Below are positions 1 through 9,082 of a stretch of DNA of 27,500 bases, in pieces. The stretch is taken from the NCBI GenBank assembly GCA_019918135.1, contig WBZZ01000847.1, forward strand, positions 70,001-97,500. The letters are read 5' to 3'. The DNA comes from Paulinella micropora (Eukaryota > Cercozoa > Imbricatea > Euglyphida > Paulinellidae). Each line of letters opens with the position of its first letter. Position 1 is the stretch's first letter. Both the position numbers and the translations under genes were made by a program. The notes beneath the pieces are model-generated. The model worked only from the letters and a program-made list of their open reading frames with translations. It was not told the origin of the DNA and made no database searches.

Positions 1-428
1 ACTTGATATAAATTGAAACTTTATTAGATGATTCTGTTTCAGTAATATGAATATTAACACAAACCATACAGATTTGTTATAAGAATTTTGATATTGATTC
101 CAAATTATTAATATTTTAAAATATATAGTGTTTTTAAACACTGTAATTGCTGGAATCGATAAATCTAAATTAAAATTGACTTATACTATTTTGTTTCTGG
201 AATATTAATACAAACTACAAACCGAACTACTTAAGTCATTAACTATCACTAGCTATTTATAGTATGAAACTACTAGAGTACATATGAACACTATTTCCGG
301 AACATTATTATAATGCAAAAAAAAATTTAATCAATTTAATATTATCTACTTCATAACTAATTCCATTTCATTATATTGATTTTCTTAATCTGCTTTATGA
401 ATGTATCAGCGACTATTTTAAAAACTAT
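1..428. other. AT-rich stretch without recognised gene
   Basis: Strongly AT-rich DNA with no long reading frame and no recognisable RNA gene or repeat. It lies downstream of the small minus-strand exon that ends at 429 and could hold its 3' untranslated region. I see nothing else in it. Confidence 0.6.
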
Positions 429-645
429 TCACTGTTTGTTCTGTCGTGTAGCTTTGCCCTTCCCAGAACTTAGTACTTTCGGAGGCTCCTTCTCCTTGTA
501 CACAAACTCGCCTTCCATTCTCTTGCTTTGCTTAGACTGCGCTAAGAGCGTATCAACAACTACTTGAAACCCTTTGTTCATGATATCCAGATACTCTCTG
601 ATCCATGCTTTTACAAAGTAGTCAGCAACATTTTCCATGTTGAAC
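429..645 (-). CDS. Hypothetical small exon or short protein
   Basis: Not recognised. A minus-strand frame of about 70 codons with normal-looking composition: a hydrophobic, aromatic N-terminal half (DYFVKAW, FQVVVDTLL) and a lysine-rich, charged C-terminal half ending in RQNKQ. Directly upstream, on the minus strand, the bases read TGCAG followed by GTTCAAC, a good splice acceptor ending at 646, so this may be a terminal exon and not a complete gene. The nearest upstream coding exon on this strand is the acidic, lysine-rich exon at 4273-4677, with only microsatellite DNA between them. The donor there is phase 0 and this acceptor would need phase 2, so a direct join does not keep frame; another exon or a separate gene would be needed. 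Confidence 0.4.
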
Positions 646-669
646 CTGCATTCACCAATCCATCATTAC

Positions 670-940
670 ATTATTCTGTGTGGTAATATGTATGTATAAA
701 TGTATGTATGTATGTATGTACGTATGTATGTATGTACCTATGTATGTATGTGTATGTATGTATGTATGTATATATATATGTACGTATGTATGTATCTATG
801 TATATATATATGTATGTGTGTAAGTGTGTACGTATACATGTATATATATGCATGTATGTAGAGAGAGAAAGAGAGAGAGAGACACAGAGAGAAATAGAGT
901 GAGGGGGGGGGGGGTTAGCCCCCCCCCCCCATTCACTTTA

Positions 941-974
<34 letters not shown>

Positions 975-1268
975 AAGAGAGTGGTAACATCTGTGTATAT
1001 ATGTATGTATATGTGCATATGTGTGTGTATGTATATATGTATGTGCGTATGTATGTATGTATATATATGCATGTATGTAGAGAGAGAGAGAGACACACAC
1101 AGAAAGAAATAGAGTGAGGGGGGGGGGGATATATATATGTATGTGTGTAAGTGTTTATGTATACATGTATATATATGCATGTATGTAGAGAGAGAAAGAG
1201 AGAGAGAGAGAGACAGAGAGAAATAGAGGGTGGGGGGGGGGGGTTAGCCCCCCCCCCCATTCACTTTA

Positions 1269-1302
<34 letters not shown>

Positions 1303-2234
1303 AAGAGAGTGGTAACATCTGTGTATATATGTATGTATATGTGCATATGTGTGTGTATGTATATATGTATGTGCGTATGTATGTATGTATATATATGCAT
1401 GTATGTAGAGAGAGAGAGAGAGACAGAGAAGAATAGAGTGAGGGGGGGGGGGGGCGTTAGCCCCCCATTCACTTTAGTGTGTGTGTGTGTGAGAGAGAGA
1501 GAGAGATAAAGAGAGTGGTAACATCTGTGTATATATGTATGTATATGTGCATATGTGTGTGTATGTATATATGTATGTGCGTATGTATGTACGTATGTAT
1601 TGTATGTAAGTATGTACGTATGTATGTATTGTATGTAAGTATGTACGTATGTATGCACGAACGTATGTATGTATGTCTGTATGTACATATGTATATGACA
1701 TGTATATATATATGTATGTATGGCTGTGTATGTATGAGAGAGCGAAAGAAAGAGAGACCCAGAGAGAGAGAGAGAGAGAGAAACTTTAGTGTGCTAATAT
1801 GTAGAGAAAATTTAGTGTGGTAATATGTAGAGAAACTTTAGTGTGGTAATATGTGTTACGTATGTACGTATGTATGTATGTATGTATGTATGTATGTATG
1901 TACGTATGTACACATGTATGTACGTATTTATGTATGTACGTAAATACTTTGTATGTATGGTATGTATGTATGCATGTATGTATGTATGTACGTATGTACA
2001 CATGTATGTACGTATTTATGTATGTACGTAAATACTTTGTATGTATGGTATGTCTGTATGTATGTATGTATGTACGTATGTACGTATGTATGTATGTCTG
2101 TATGTATGTCTGTATGTATATAACAGATATATTAGAGGAGAGAGAGAGAGAGAGAAAGAGGAGAGAGAGAGAGAGAGAGACAGAGAGACAGAGAGAGAGA
2201 GAGAGGAGAAAGAGGACAGAGCAGAGAGAGAGAC
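670..2234. repeat. Microsatellite block, copy A
   Basis: A near-continuous mosaic of simple repeats: (TATG)n and TACG variants, (GA)n, (GT)n and G-runs followed by C-runs. A longer module recurs: TGTATG-rich stretch, GA tract, ACAGAGAGAAATAGAGTGAG, G-run, TTAGC, C-run, ATTCACTTTAGTGTG, GA tract, GTGGTAACATCTGTG. Reading frames across this block encode only Tyr/Cys/Met/Val or His/Thr/Tyr/Ile strings and are not genes. Confidence 0.95.
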
Positions 2235-3001
2235 AGACTTCTCTGCCACTGCGTTGTCATAACCTTCCTTTAGTAAACGCCCTCTTTGGGCCTCAATCTA
2301 AAACCCAAACAAAAATTCTTGTGCAACACACGAAATGAAAGTTACCTCTTGTTGGTGTTGTCGTTTGACTGCGTCTTCCACAGCCGTATTTATTGCAGTC
2401 TGCAAAGACTTCCGTACGATGTCTTCGAAAACAGGACCCACCACGGTTTGCAGTTTATTCGCCAACGAAGACAAGTACTTGTCTACGACCTCTTGCGACG
2501 ACCCCTCCGATACACTGTGCACAACCGCCTTATCCATGATTTTGGGAATCTCTGTTTCCATGACTTTGCCCAACATCGGCGATATTTCTCGGTGAAATCT
2601 GTCGTTCACATTCTGTACATCCTGGTCGAGTTTTAAGACTCTTTGGGACAAAAAATATGATGTGTGTAAGTGTGTATGTATACATGTATATATATGCATG
2701 TATGTAGAGAGAGAAAGAGAGAGAGAGAGACAGAGAGAAATAGAGTGAGGGGGGGGGGGGTTAGCCCCCCCCCCCCCCATTCACTTTAGTGTGTGTGAGA
2801 GAGAGAGAGAGAAAGAGAGTGGTAACATCTGTGTAGATATGTATGTGTATGTGCATATGTGTGTGTATGTATATATGTATGTGCGTATGTATGTGTATAT
2901 ATATATGCATGTATGTAGAGAGAAAGAGAGAGAGAGAGAGAGACAGAGAGAAATAGAGTGAGGGGAGGGGGGGGATATATATATATGTGTGTGTAAGTGT
3001 G

Positions 3002-3044
<43 letters not shown>

Positions 3045-3165
3045 AAGTGTTTATGTATACATGTATATATATGCATGTATGTAGAGAGAGAAAGAGAGAG
3101 AGAGAGACAGAGAGAAATAGAGTGAGGGTGGGGGGGGGGCTACCCCCCCCCCCCCATTCACTTTA

Positions 3166-3214
<49 letters not shown>

Positions 3215-3380
3215 TGGTAACATCTGTGCATATATGTATTTATATGTGCATATGTGTGTGTATGTATATATGTATGTGCGTATGTATGTATGTATATATA
3301 TGCATGTATGTAGAGAGAGAGACAGAGAAGAATAGAGTGAGGGGGGGGGGGGGGCTAACGTCCCCCCCCCCCATTCACTT
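897..3380. repeat. Six interspersed G-run/C-run hairpin modules
   Basis: At about 897-937, 1225-1266, 1436-1473, 2745-2785, 3120-3162 and 3338-3380 a run of roughly 9-14 G is followed by a short loop (TTAGC or a variant) and a run of about 6-15 C. Flanking GTGA and TTCAC continue the complementarity, so each module can fold as a G:C hairpin inside the microsatellite. Two further sites (about 1117-1130 and 2961-2975) keep only the G-run and go straight into TATATA. Confidence 0.85.
2346..2650 (-). pseudogene. Truncated duplicate of the 4273-4677 exon
   Basis: Repeats base for base the C-terminal three quarters of the minus-strand exon at 4273-4677, from the residues SQRVLKLDQDV through QHQQE, including the GTAACT splice donor at 2345. 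The N-terminal acidic segment is missing because the duplication joint (about 2651) replaces it with microsatellite. No start codon in genuine sequence remains. It could be spliced as an extra internal exon if a transcript from 4677 ran through, but nothing here shows that. Confidence 0.75.
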
Positions 3381-4048
3381 TAGTGTGTGTGTGTGTGAGA
3401 GAGAGAGAGAGATAAAGAGAGTGGTAACATCTGTGTATATATGTATGTATATGTGCATATGTGTGTGTATGTATATATGTATGTGCGTATGTATGTATGT
3501 ATGTATTGTATGTAAGTATGTACGTATGTATGTATTGTATGTAAGTATGTACGTATGTATGCACGAACGTATGTACGTATGTCTGTATGTACATATGTAT
3601 ATGACATGTATATATATATGTATGTATGGCTGTGTATGTATGAGAGAGCGAAAGAAAGAGAGACCCAGAGAGAGAGAGAGAGAGAGAGAGAGAAACTTTA
3701 GTGTGCTAATATGTAGAGAAACTTTAGTGTGGTAATATGTAAAGAAGCTTTAGTGTGGTAATATGTGTTACGTATGTACGTATGTATGTATGTATGTATG
3801 TATGTATGTACGTATGTACATATGTATGTACGTATTTATGTATGTACGTAAATACTTTGTATGTATGGTATGTATGTATGTATGCATGTATGTATGTATG
3901 TACGTATGTACACATGTATGTACGTATTTATGTATGTACGTAAATACTTTGTATGTATGGTATGTCTGTATGTATGTATGTATGTATGTATGTATGTACG
4001 TATGTGTGTATGTATGTCTGTATGTATGTCTGTATGTATATAACAGAT

Positions 4049-4117
<69 letters not shown>

Positions 4118-4161
4118 CAGAGAGAGAGAGAGGAGAAAGAGGACAGAGCAGAGAGAGAGAC
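2655..4161. repeat. Microsatellite block, copy B
   Basis: Second copy of the mosaic of TATG/TACG, GA, GT and G-run/C-run modules, collinear with copy A. It differs by a (TA)n expansion at about 3005-3035 and by different GA and TATG tract lengths. On the minus strand it would lie within the intron downstream of the exon at 4273-4677. Confidence 0.95.
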
Positions 4162-4272
4162 AGACTTCTCTGCCACTGCGTTGTCATAACCTTCCTTTAG
4201 TAAACGCCCTCTTTGGGCCTCAATCTAAAACCCAAACAAAAATTCTTGTGCAACACACGAAATGAAAGTTAC

Positions 4273-4677
4273 CTCTTGTTGGTGTTGTCGTTTGACTGCG
4301 TCTTCCACAGCCGTATTTATTGCAGTCTGCAAAGACTTCCGTACGATGTCTTCGAAAACAGGACCCACCACGGTTTGCAGTTTATTCGCCAACGAAGACA
4401 AGTACTTGTCTACGACCTCTTGCGACGACCCCTCCGATACACTGTGCACAACCGCCTTATCCATGATTTTGGGAATCTCTGTTTCCATGACTTTGCCCAA
4501 CATCGGCGATATTTCTCGGTGAAATCTGTCGTTCACATTCTGTACATCCTGGTCGAGTTTTAAGACTCTTTGGGACAACAGGTCCCACTCTTCTTCGCTG
4601 AATCCATTATCGCTGTAATCTTCTTGCGATGCTTTGGCTTTCTTACTTGCTAGATCTTGGTCTGAATCTTCTGACAT
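4273..4677 (-). CDS. Unrecognised acidic/helical protein, first exon
   Basis: A 135-codon frame from an ATG to a good splice donor (CAAGAG followed by GTAACT at 4272). The first 35 residues are acidic and lysine-rich (MSEDSDQDLASKK; later SDNGFSEEEWD), and the rest looks strongly helical and charged with spaced hydrophobics (VLKLDQDVQNV, VVDKYLSSLANKLQTVV, VEDAVKRQHQQE), compatible with a coiled coil. Reading on past the donor gives only 15 more codons to a stop, so the exon end is the more natural boundary. No known domain is recognised and I assign no function. The exon is followed on the minus strand by microsatellite DNA and a truncated copy of itself. Upstream (4678-4800) lies an A-rich tract; no core promoter is evident. 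Confidence 0.55.
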
Positions 4678-4795
4678 TTCCGACTGGCTGGTTTACTTTG
4701 ACAAGTCTTGTTCCGATGTATGAACTTTGATCGACAGCAACTACCAACGCAAAAAAAAAAAAAAAAAACAAAAAAAAAACTGCTTGCTTGAAATT

Positions 4796-4856
4796 CGATT
4801 TCCTTGACTCTTTAAACACTACATGTCGATTCCCTTGACTCTTTAAACACTACATG
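4796..4856. repeat. 30-base tandem duplication
   Basis: Two adjacent copies (4796-4826 and 4827-4856) of a unit reading CGATTYCCTTGACTCTTTAA followed by ACACTACATG; they differ at one position plus one extra T. Confidence 0.9.
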
Positions 4857-4895
4857 ACCAAGTACACGTGTAACTCGCAAACGACTAGTGCCTAC

Positions 4896-4984
4896 ACATG
4901 ACGAAGTATATGTGCAAGTTGGAAACTACGTCCTATATCTGCAAGTTGGAAACGACGACTGCTTACACATATACTTCCTCATGT
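4896..4984. repeat. Inverted repeat (hairpin)
   Basis: Arms at 4896-4914 (ACATGACGAAGTATATGTG) and 4966-4984 pair over 18 of 19 bases with a 51-base loop; the loop itself contains two copies of GCAAGTTGGAAAC. No adjacent gene end is clear, so I do not call it a terminator. Confidence 0.7.
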
Positions 4985-5339
4985 AGTTTCCAGAGTCTAG
5001 GAAATCCTACTTCACAGAGTTTGCTCGCCTCACACTCTCACCATCCCGCTTTTTTCAAACTTTATTCAAAAAGAAAAGTCAACGAAAAAGCAATCCTTTT
5101 GCCCTTGCTATTCACAATTCAGTAATTTTCTTATCCGGCTGCTCAATTTCTGAACAATTCTTTAGTGTCCGGCTACTCAATTCCTGCACAATTGGATACG
5201 AAAAAGGAAATTTGAACGTAACGTCAAAAAGCGATTACGAACTAACTAACGAACGAACTAACGAACGAACACACGAAAAAAAATTCAACGCAAAAGCGGA
5301 AAAAAAGGCCCAAAAAAATTTTAGCTCCTCAGGTATATG

Positions 5340-5519
5340 CCCTGCGGGCCGAATATTCAAATCTGGTGTGTGTGCGAAAGGCTACCACCAGTCTGGTGTG
5401 TGCGGAAGGCTACCACCAGTCACATTAAGTGGACTGTGCGGAAGGCTGCCACCTAGTCGCTAGTATGACTAACCATTTCCTAACTCCATCTCGCTTCTCT
5501 ACCCACAGAGAAAGCAACA
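5340..5519 (+). repeat. 3' part of an LTR (plus orientation)
   Basis: Matches the internal-side portion of the LTR at 17806-18295 read on the opposite strand. It carries three GCGGAAGGCTACCACC-type units (about 5377-5458; the first reads GCGAAAGG) and the shared tail TTCTCTACCCACAGAGAAAGC, ending in AACA immediately before a primer-binding-site-like sequence. The outer part of the LTR is absent, so the element is truncated at its 5' end. Confidence 0.7.
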
Positions 5520-5533
5520 TTGGTAGTCGAGCC
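5520..5533 (+). promoter_or_regulatory. Candidate tRNA primer-binding site
   Basis: TTGGTAGTCGAGCC directly follows the LTR end ...AACA. It resembles the TGGTATCAGAGCC sequence complementary to initiator Met-tRNA in many LTR retroelements, with two differences. The minus-strand copy has CTTGGTAGTTGAG at the same place. That it primes reverse transcription is inference from position and similarity. Confidence 0.5.
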
Positions 5534-5570
5534 TCCCTCCTACCTTCCTCCCTTGGTACGCCCGAACAAT

Positions 5571-6907
5571 ATGGCGTATCAAGGTTCTGACTTAGTAAAA
5601 ATGAGGCTAGACCCTCCAAAGTTCAATCATGGAAAAGAATGGGAGTTGTTTGAGTACACCTTTACATCAGTTATAGGTGTCACACACCCAGAAATCCTTT
5701 CCATAATTCCGAGCTTTGAGACTCATCCCTTAGCCAAACCTATACAACTACCTGCACGACCTGAATCTCCTTCAGATGCATCCTTCAAATCACCTACAAG
5801 GAAGAGGGAGACGAAGAGGACGAAGAGGAGACAGTAGTAAAGGTAGAGAAGAAAGACAAGGGAAAGAAAGAAGAGGGTCAAGAAACTGCAAGTGCAAGAA
5901 CTGCCTCTGCCCCCGCCACTGCTATACCTACGGACCAAAAATCCAAAATACCAGTGTTGACGGGGGGGGAGTAAACCGTCGCCGCTATTTGCATTACAAT
6001 TGGGAGCCAGATATTACGTGAGAGAGAAAGAAGCTAAGCTAAACAGATTGCTCTATGCTTTAATTTCCTACTCCAATCATGTGCTCACGATAGGAAGGTG
6101 ATGACTATAATGAGGCAGGGGGATACGGACGGTGCTCGCCCTCAAAAAACATTATGGAGGTCTTGACCTCATAAGGCTGAAGAGGACCAGGAAAAGCTAT
6201 ACCATTCTTACCCTAAGAAGGTTAGTGAGGTGAGTAGCTGGCTAGCTGACTATCTCACGACTATCAAGACACAGGAGAAGACGATGGGAGTGATACCGGA
6301 GATGATGAAGACAGGCATGATCATGAAGAAATTAAAACACTTACCTGTCTATCAAGCCTACTATCGTGACACTTGGTGTCCTCTCTTACCTACTCAAAGG
6401 CCCAAGCTGCCTGAATTTATCAAGGTAGTAGAGCAGCTAGCTCAGAGCAACGTATCAGAAACTAGAATGCGTAAACTCTATGGATCTGGTAGCTCTAAGA
6501 GCGACCCTATCACTATCAACACAGTGGCAGGAATAGCTCAGGGCAAGAAGAAGAGCAAGTTACCACAGGCGTATGGTGAGGGGGAGGACAGTATTTGCTG
6601 GAACTGCCTGTCCCCTGACCATGAGATTGCTTTCTGTCTAGTCAGATGTCAGCTCAAGGACAGTCCCAAGGACGGACACGGTCCCCTGAAATGCCCCATA
6701 AGAAGGAGAACTAGGGTCTCTGAGAAGTTGCGAAGAAGGCAGCAGAGGAGTGAGACGAAGTTGAAAGCAGTAGACTTCATTACAAAGAAGAAAATGATAA
6801 GCCTAAACGCTGAATCATCCGACTCCTCCAACTCACCCTCTCGGCTTAGCCATGTTGGTCTAGTATGCAAAGGGCGGAAGATAGGAGAAATGCTCGACTA
6901 TCAGTAG
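5571..6907 (+). pseudogene. LTR-retroelement gag, degraded
   Basis: Gag-like protein of the same family as the minus-strand copy at 16330-17757. It starts MAYQGSDLVKMRLDPPKF; the first frame continues to 5837, then the frame is lost in an acidic/basic linker and a decayed part (5840-6220). A long open part (6230-6907) holds SSWLADYLTTIKTQEKT, a helical capsid-like segment and, near its middle, CWNCLSPDHEIAFC, a C-x2-C-x4-H-x4-C zinc knuckle that binds element RNA in related gags. A basic region and a serine-rich acidic C-terminus follow. At least two frameshifts and a small deletion near 6130-6150 relative to the other copy make it non-functional. No protease or pol follows; the sequence instead runs into another LTR. 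Confidence 0.75.
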
Positions 6908-6977
6908 GTCACTAACCTGGGGTGAGGGAGGGTGAATAGAAAGGGGAAAATATGGATGTGGAGTCCTAGTACCTATC

Positions 6978-7364
6978 GTATCTAGTCTGACCACAGGTGG
7001 GGATTGCAGACTGCCTACAGCACGTCTTATGCTATGATGATTGACTGCCTTCCGCACGTCCGGACAACGTACACTTTTGCGTGACTGCCTGGTGCCAGCT
7101 CACCAAAAATGTGTGTGTGATTAAAGCTCTGTATCAGAGTTCGCACAACAAGGCTCGATAACCTCTTTGACCAGTATAACTTAATATAATGATCCGGAAC
7201 TCACAACTCACCGCGTCTGCAGTAACAAAGCTTTAATAACGCGCCAAACCAACAGAAGGCGCGCAGAACGACATGACTGGCCGGATATAAGTAATGGCTC
7301 TACCGACACCGTTACTCTTATACGGCCGGCCCATGTAACTATTAATATCGATTATGAGTTCTAA
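6978..7364 (-). repeat. Diverged LTR, minus orientation
   Basis: On the minus strand it begins TGTTAGAACTCATAATCG, has the family's GGGCCGGCCGTATAAGAG and GAGCCATTACTTATATCCGG segments, then CTCTGATACAGAGC and several GCGGAAGGC/GTAGGCAGTC units like those in the other LTRs. It ends next to GATAGGTACTAGGACTCC, which sits where a primer-binding site would be. No internal gag follows in this orientation: it abuts the end of the plus-strand gag, so it is a solo or truncated LTR. Confidence 0.6.
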
Positions 7365-7392
7365 CAGTTAACAGTCATAAACGGGTAGTGTC

Positions 7393-7593
7393 TGTTAAAC
7401 CTATTAATATAATTAACCGGATAATCAGTATGGGCCGGCATATGTAATGTGTGTCGTTAGAGCCATTACGTATGTCCGGCCTAGTATATAATCGGGCCGT
7501 CCCCTGGCGCCCTTTTCTCAATAAAGTATCTACTGTAGGACACAGCAAGTATACGGCAGATTATTAAGTTAGTCTCACAGGTTATGAGCCTTG
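7393..7593 (+). repeat. LTR fragment, plus orientation
   Basis: Begins TGTTAAACCTATTAATATAA and matches the LTR at 17806-18295 (opposite strand) through CACAGGTTATGAGCCTTG. It contains GTATATAATCGG, a TATA-like box, and CTCAATAAAG, a polyadenylation-signal-like hexamer, as expected for an LTR promoter and terminator. The homology stops abruptly at about 7593, where a reverse-transcriptase fragment begins on the other strand. Confidence 0.7.
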
Positions 7594-7830
7594 AGACTTC
7601 GCTGCTATACTCAAAGGGCATATGAGGAGTGGCCGAGTGTGCACGGCCAAAAATATGAACATTCCTATGAGGCATCTAAGGTCATAGCGTAATAGGCGAT
7701 GGTCCTTCTTCAAAGGGGCGGGGCTATCGGAAGTGAATGGCGTTTTAGCAGGTATCTCGAGCTCCTTCATATAACCCAACTCCTCTAAAATCGACAGCTC
7801 ATACTTACGCTGATGCAAAGCAATCCCCTT
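7594..7830 (-). pseudogene. copia reverse transcriptase C-terminal fragment
   Basis: Minus-strand translation from TEKGIALHQRKYELSILEEL through KTPFTSDSPAPLKKD, RYDLRCLIGMFIFLAVHTRP and SIAAKSQ matches the C-terminal part of the Ty1/copia reverse-transcriptase domain, where families show I.L.Q..Y...LLE, P..TP, YR.L.G.L.YL...TRPD and a following serine/alanine helix. Only about 80 residues are present, with no catalytic YxDD segment. It forms one arm of a palindrome with 7835-8030. Confidence 0.7.
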
Positions 7831-8018
7831 TTCAGTCTGGATGATCTGGATATTTTTGAGGAGTTGGGTTATATGAAGGAGATACCGGCTAAAACGCCAT
7901 TCACTTCCGATAACCCCGCCCCTTTGAAGAAGGACCATCGCCTATTACGCTATGACCTTAGATGCCTCATAGGAATGCTCATATTTTTGGCCGTGCACAC
8001 TCGGCCACTCCTCATATG
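7619..8018. repeat. Large imperfect palindrome
   Basis: Arms 7619-7790 and 7853-8018 are reverse complements with few mismatches and small indels; the loop of about 62 bases holds unique reverse-transcriptase sequence (the ALHQRKYELSIL segment in minus orientation). Confidence 0.85.
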
Positions 8019-8030
8019 TCAGAGAACTTC
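7835..8030 (+). pseudogene. Inverted copy of the reverse transcriptase fragment
   Basis: Plus-strand translation FEELGYMKEIPAKTPFTSDN, then LRCLIGMLIFLAVHTRPLLI repeats the protein segment encoded on the minus strand at 7594-7790, with a few substitutions and a two-codon difference (KELEIPAK versus KEIPAK). Only the central 165 bases are shared. Beyond 8018 the sequence departs, so the two arms have different outer flanks. Confidence 0.75.
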
Positions 8031-8599
8031 TCGCATTACAACAAACTTTGCGGGATATCGGAATAAATCTTGAAGGTCAAGGAACCGTTTCAGGGGAGGA
8101 CCCGGGAGGAGAGATTTCGGCAGGGGGAGGAGGTCCCCCGGTAGGAAGTCTCTCTTCTCGTCGACCAGGCCTAGCTTGACTGGGGGGAACTGCCCTGTAT
8201 GAAATCTAGTTGATGCATACTTGCCCTAGCAAGCCGGGTAGCCACCATCGACATAACCTCTTGGAGAGAGAGGGGGAGCGTTGGTAGGACAACTACGTTT
8301 TACTTTTAGTGATTACTTTGTGACTGGTAAGTTATTTATCCGTATAGTTCTAGTCAATAATTGTAACGGACGTAACGGTCCATATTGGCATTCAGGATTG
8401 GACACTAATCATTGTGTAATAATTACAGTCGCGCGGACTTTATTTTAGTTTCATTATTACCTTTGAGTTTGTCAGTTCTGCTATCTACGTGCGGATTAAA
8501 AGTGTCGATTGGTATCGTGGCTTCTAACGGAGTCTCTCAGCAAACCGGCGTCTAAGGTATTAGGTCCGTGAGTGACCGGGTCTTACCTAATCAACGTCA
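8031..8599. other. No gene recognised
   Basis: The first part (8070-8300) is G-rich with GGGAGGA and GGGGGAGGAGG motifs; the rest is mixed. It may be residual retroelement sequence, as it continues from the reverse-transcriptase fragment, but no coding motif can be read. Confidence 0.5.
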
Positions 8600-8890
8600 T
8601 CAGATTCTCCTCTGCACGACGTTTCGACTTCACTAACTAGTTTTCGATTCCGTTCAGAAATGATTTCAAACGATTAAGTCAAAGATCTTTTTAGAAAAGA
8701 TTAACCGTTACCTTTTTCCTACATATATTACCTTTCAAGTTCCCAATTTCCCGTGAAACACGCTTTACGATAAATTTGTGGACAAGGAACGGAAACGCAA
8801 TATTTGACTGTCATTTTCGCCGTTCCCAGTCATTTTTGCCTAGGCTTCCCAAATCAATTTGGGTTTTCAAGTTATTACCAACCCGACACT
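8600..8890 (+). repeat. Fragment of the foldback element family
   Basis: From CAGATTCTCCTCTGCACGAC onward it matches the terminal inverted repeat and adjoining subterminal DNA of the element at 18301-19085. It aligns first with 18365-18460 and, further in, best with the reverse complement of 18780-19005 (for example AAATTTGTGGACAAGGAA). The outermost end is missing. Confidence 0.7.
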
Positions 8891-8891
8891 C

Positions 8892-9082
8892 TGAGTCTAA
8901 CTTAATAATCTGCCGTATACTTGCTGTGTCCTACAGTAGATATATACTTTATTGAGAAAAGGGCGCCAGGGGACGCGGCCCGATTGTATACTAGGCCGGA
9001 CATACGTAATGGCTCTAACGACACACATTACATATGCCGGCCCATACTGACTATCCGGTTAATTATATTAATAGGTCTAACA
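8892..9082 (-). repeat. LTR fragment, minus orientation
   Basis: Closely matches 18110-18295 and the reverse complement of 7393-7570: CTTAATAATCTGCCGTATAC, GAAAAGGGCGCCAGGGGACG, GTAATGGCTCTAACGACACA and the end TTAATAGGTCTAACA. Only the outer portion of the LTR is present; it abuts the foldback fragment on its inner side. Confidence 0.75.

Larger units (their letters stand above)
812..4577. repeat. Tandem duplication, unit about 1.9 kb
   Basis: Copy A is about 812-2650 and copy B about 2655-4577. The non-repetitive ends (from about 2235 and 4162) appear identical at an offset of 1927 bases, including the exon fragment; the microsatellite parts are collinear but differ in repeat number and carry a (TA)n expansion near 3005-3035 in copy B. 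Copy A breaks off at TTTGGGACAA (about 2651) and is joined to a TGTGTGTAAG microsatellite, whereas copy B continues into unique exon sequence. Near-identity indicates a recent event or an assembly artefact. Confidence 0.85.
4678..5335. other. Intergenic region with short repeats
   Basis: No gene recognised. It holds an A18 and A9 tract (about 4751-4779), a perfect-to-near-perfect 30-base tandem duplication (4796-4856), a hairpin (4896-4984), and a run of ACGAACTAAC-type tandem units at about 5238-5270. Small reading frames here (for example 4898-5125) have no supporting features. Confidence 0.6.

Noticed and set aside
671..4187. Many long open frames on both strands (up to about 170 codons)
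   Set aside because: They are translations of TATG, GA and GT repeats, giving monotonous Tyr/Cys/Met/Val, His/Thr/Tyr/Ile or Arg/Glu and Ser/Leu strings.
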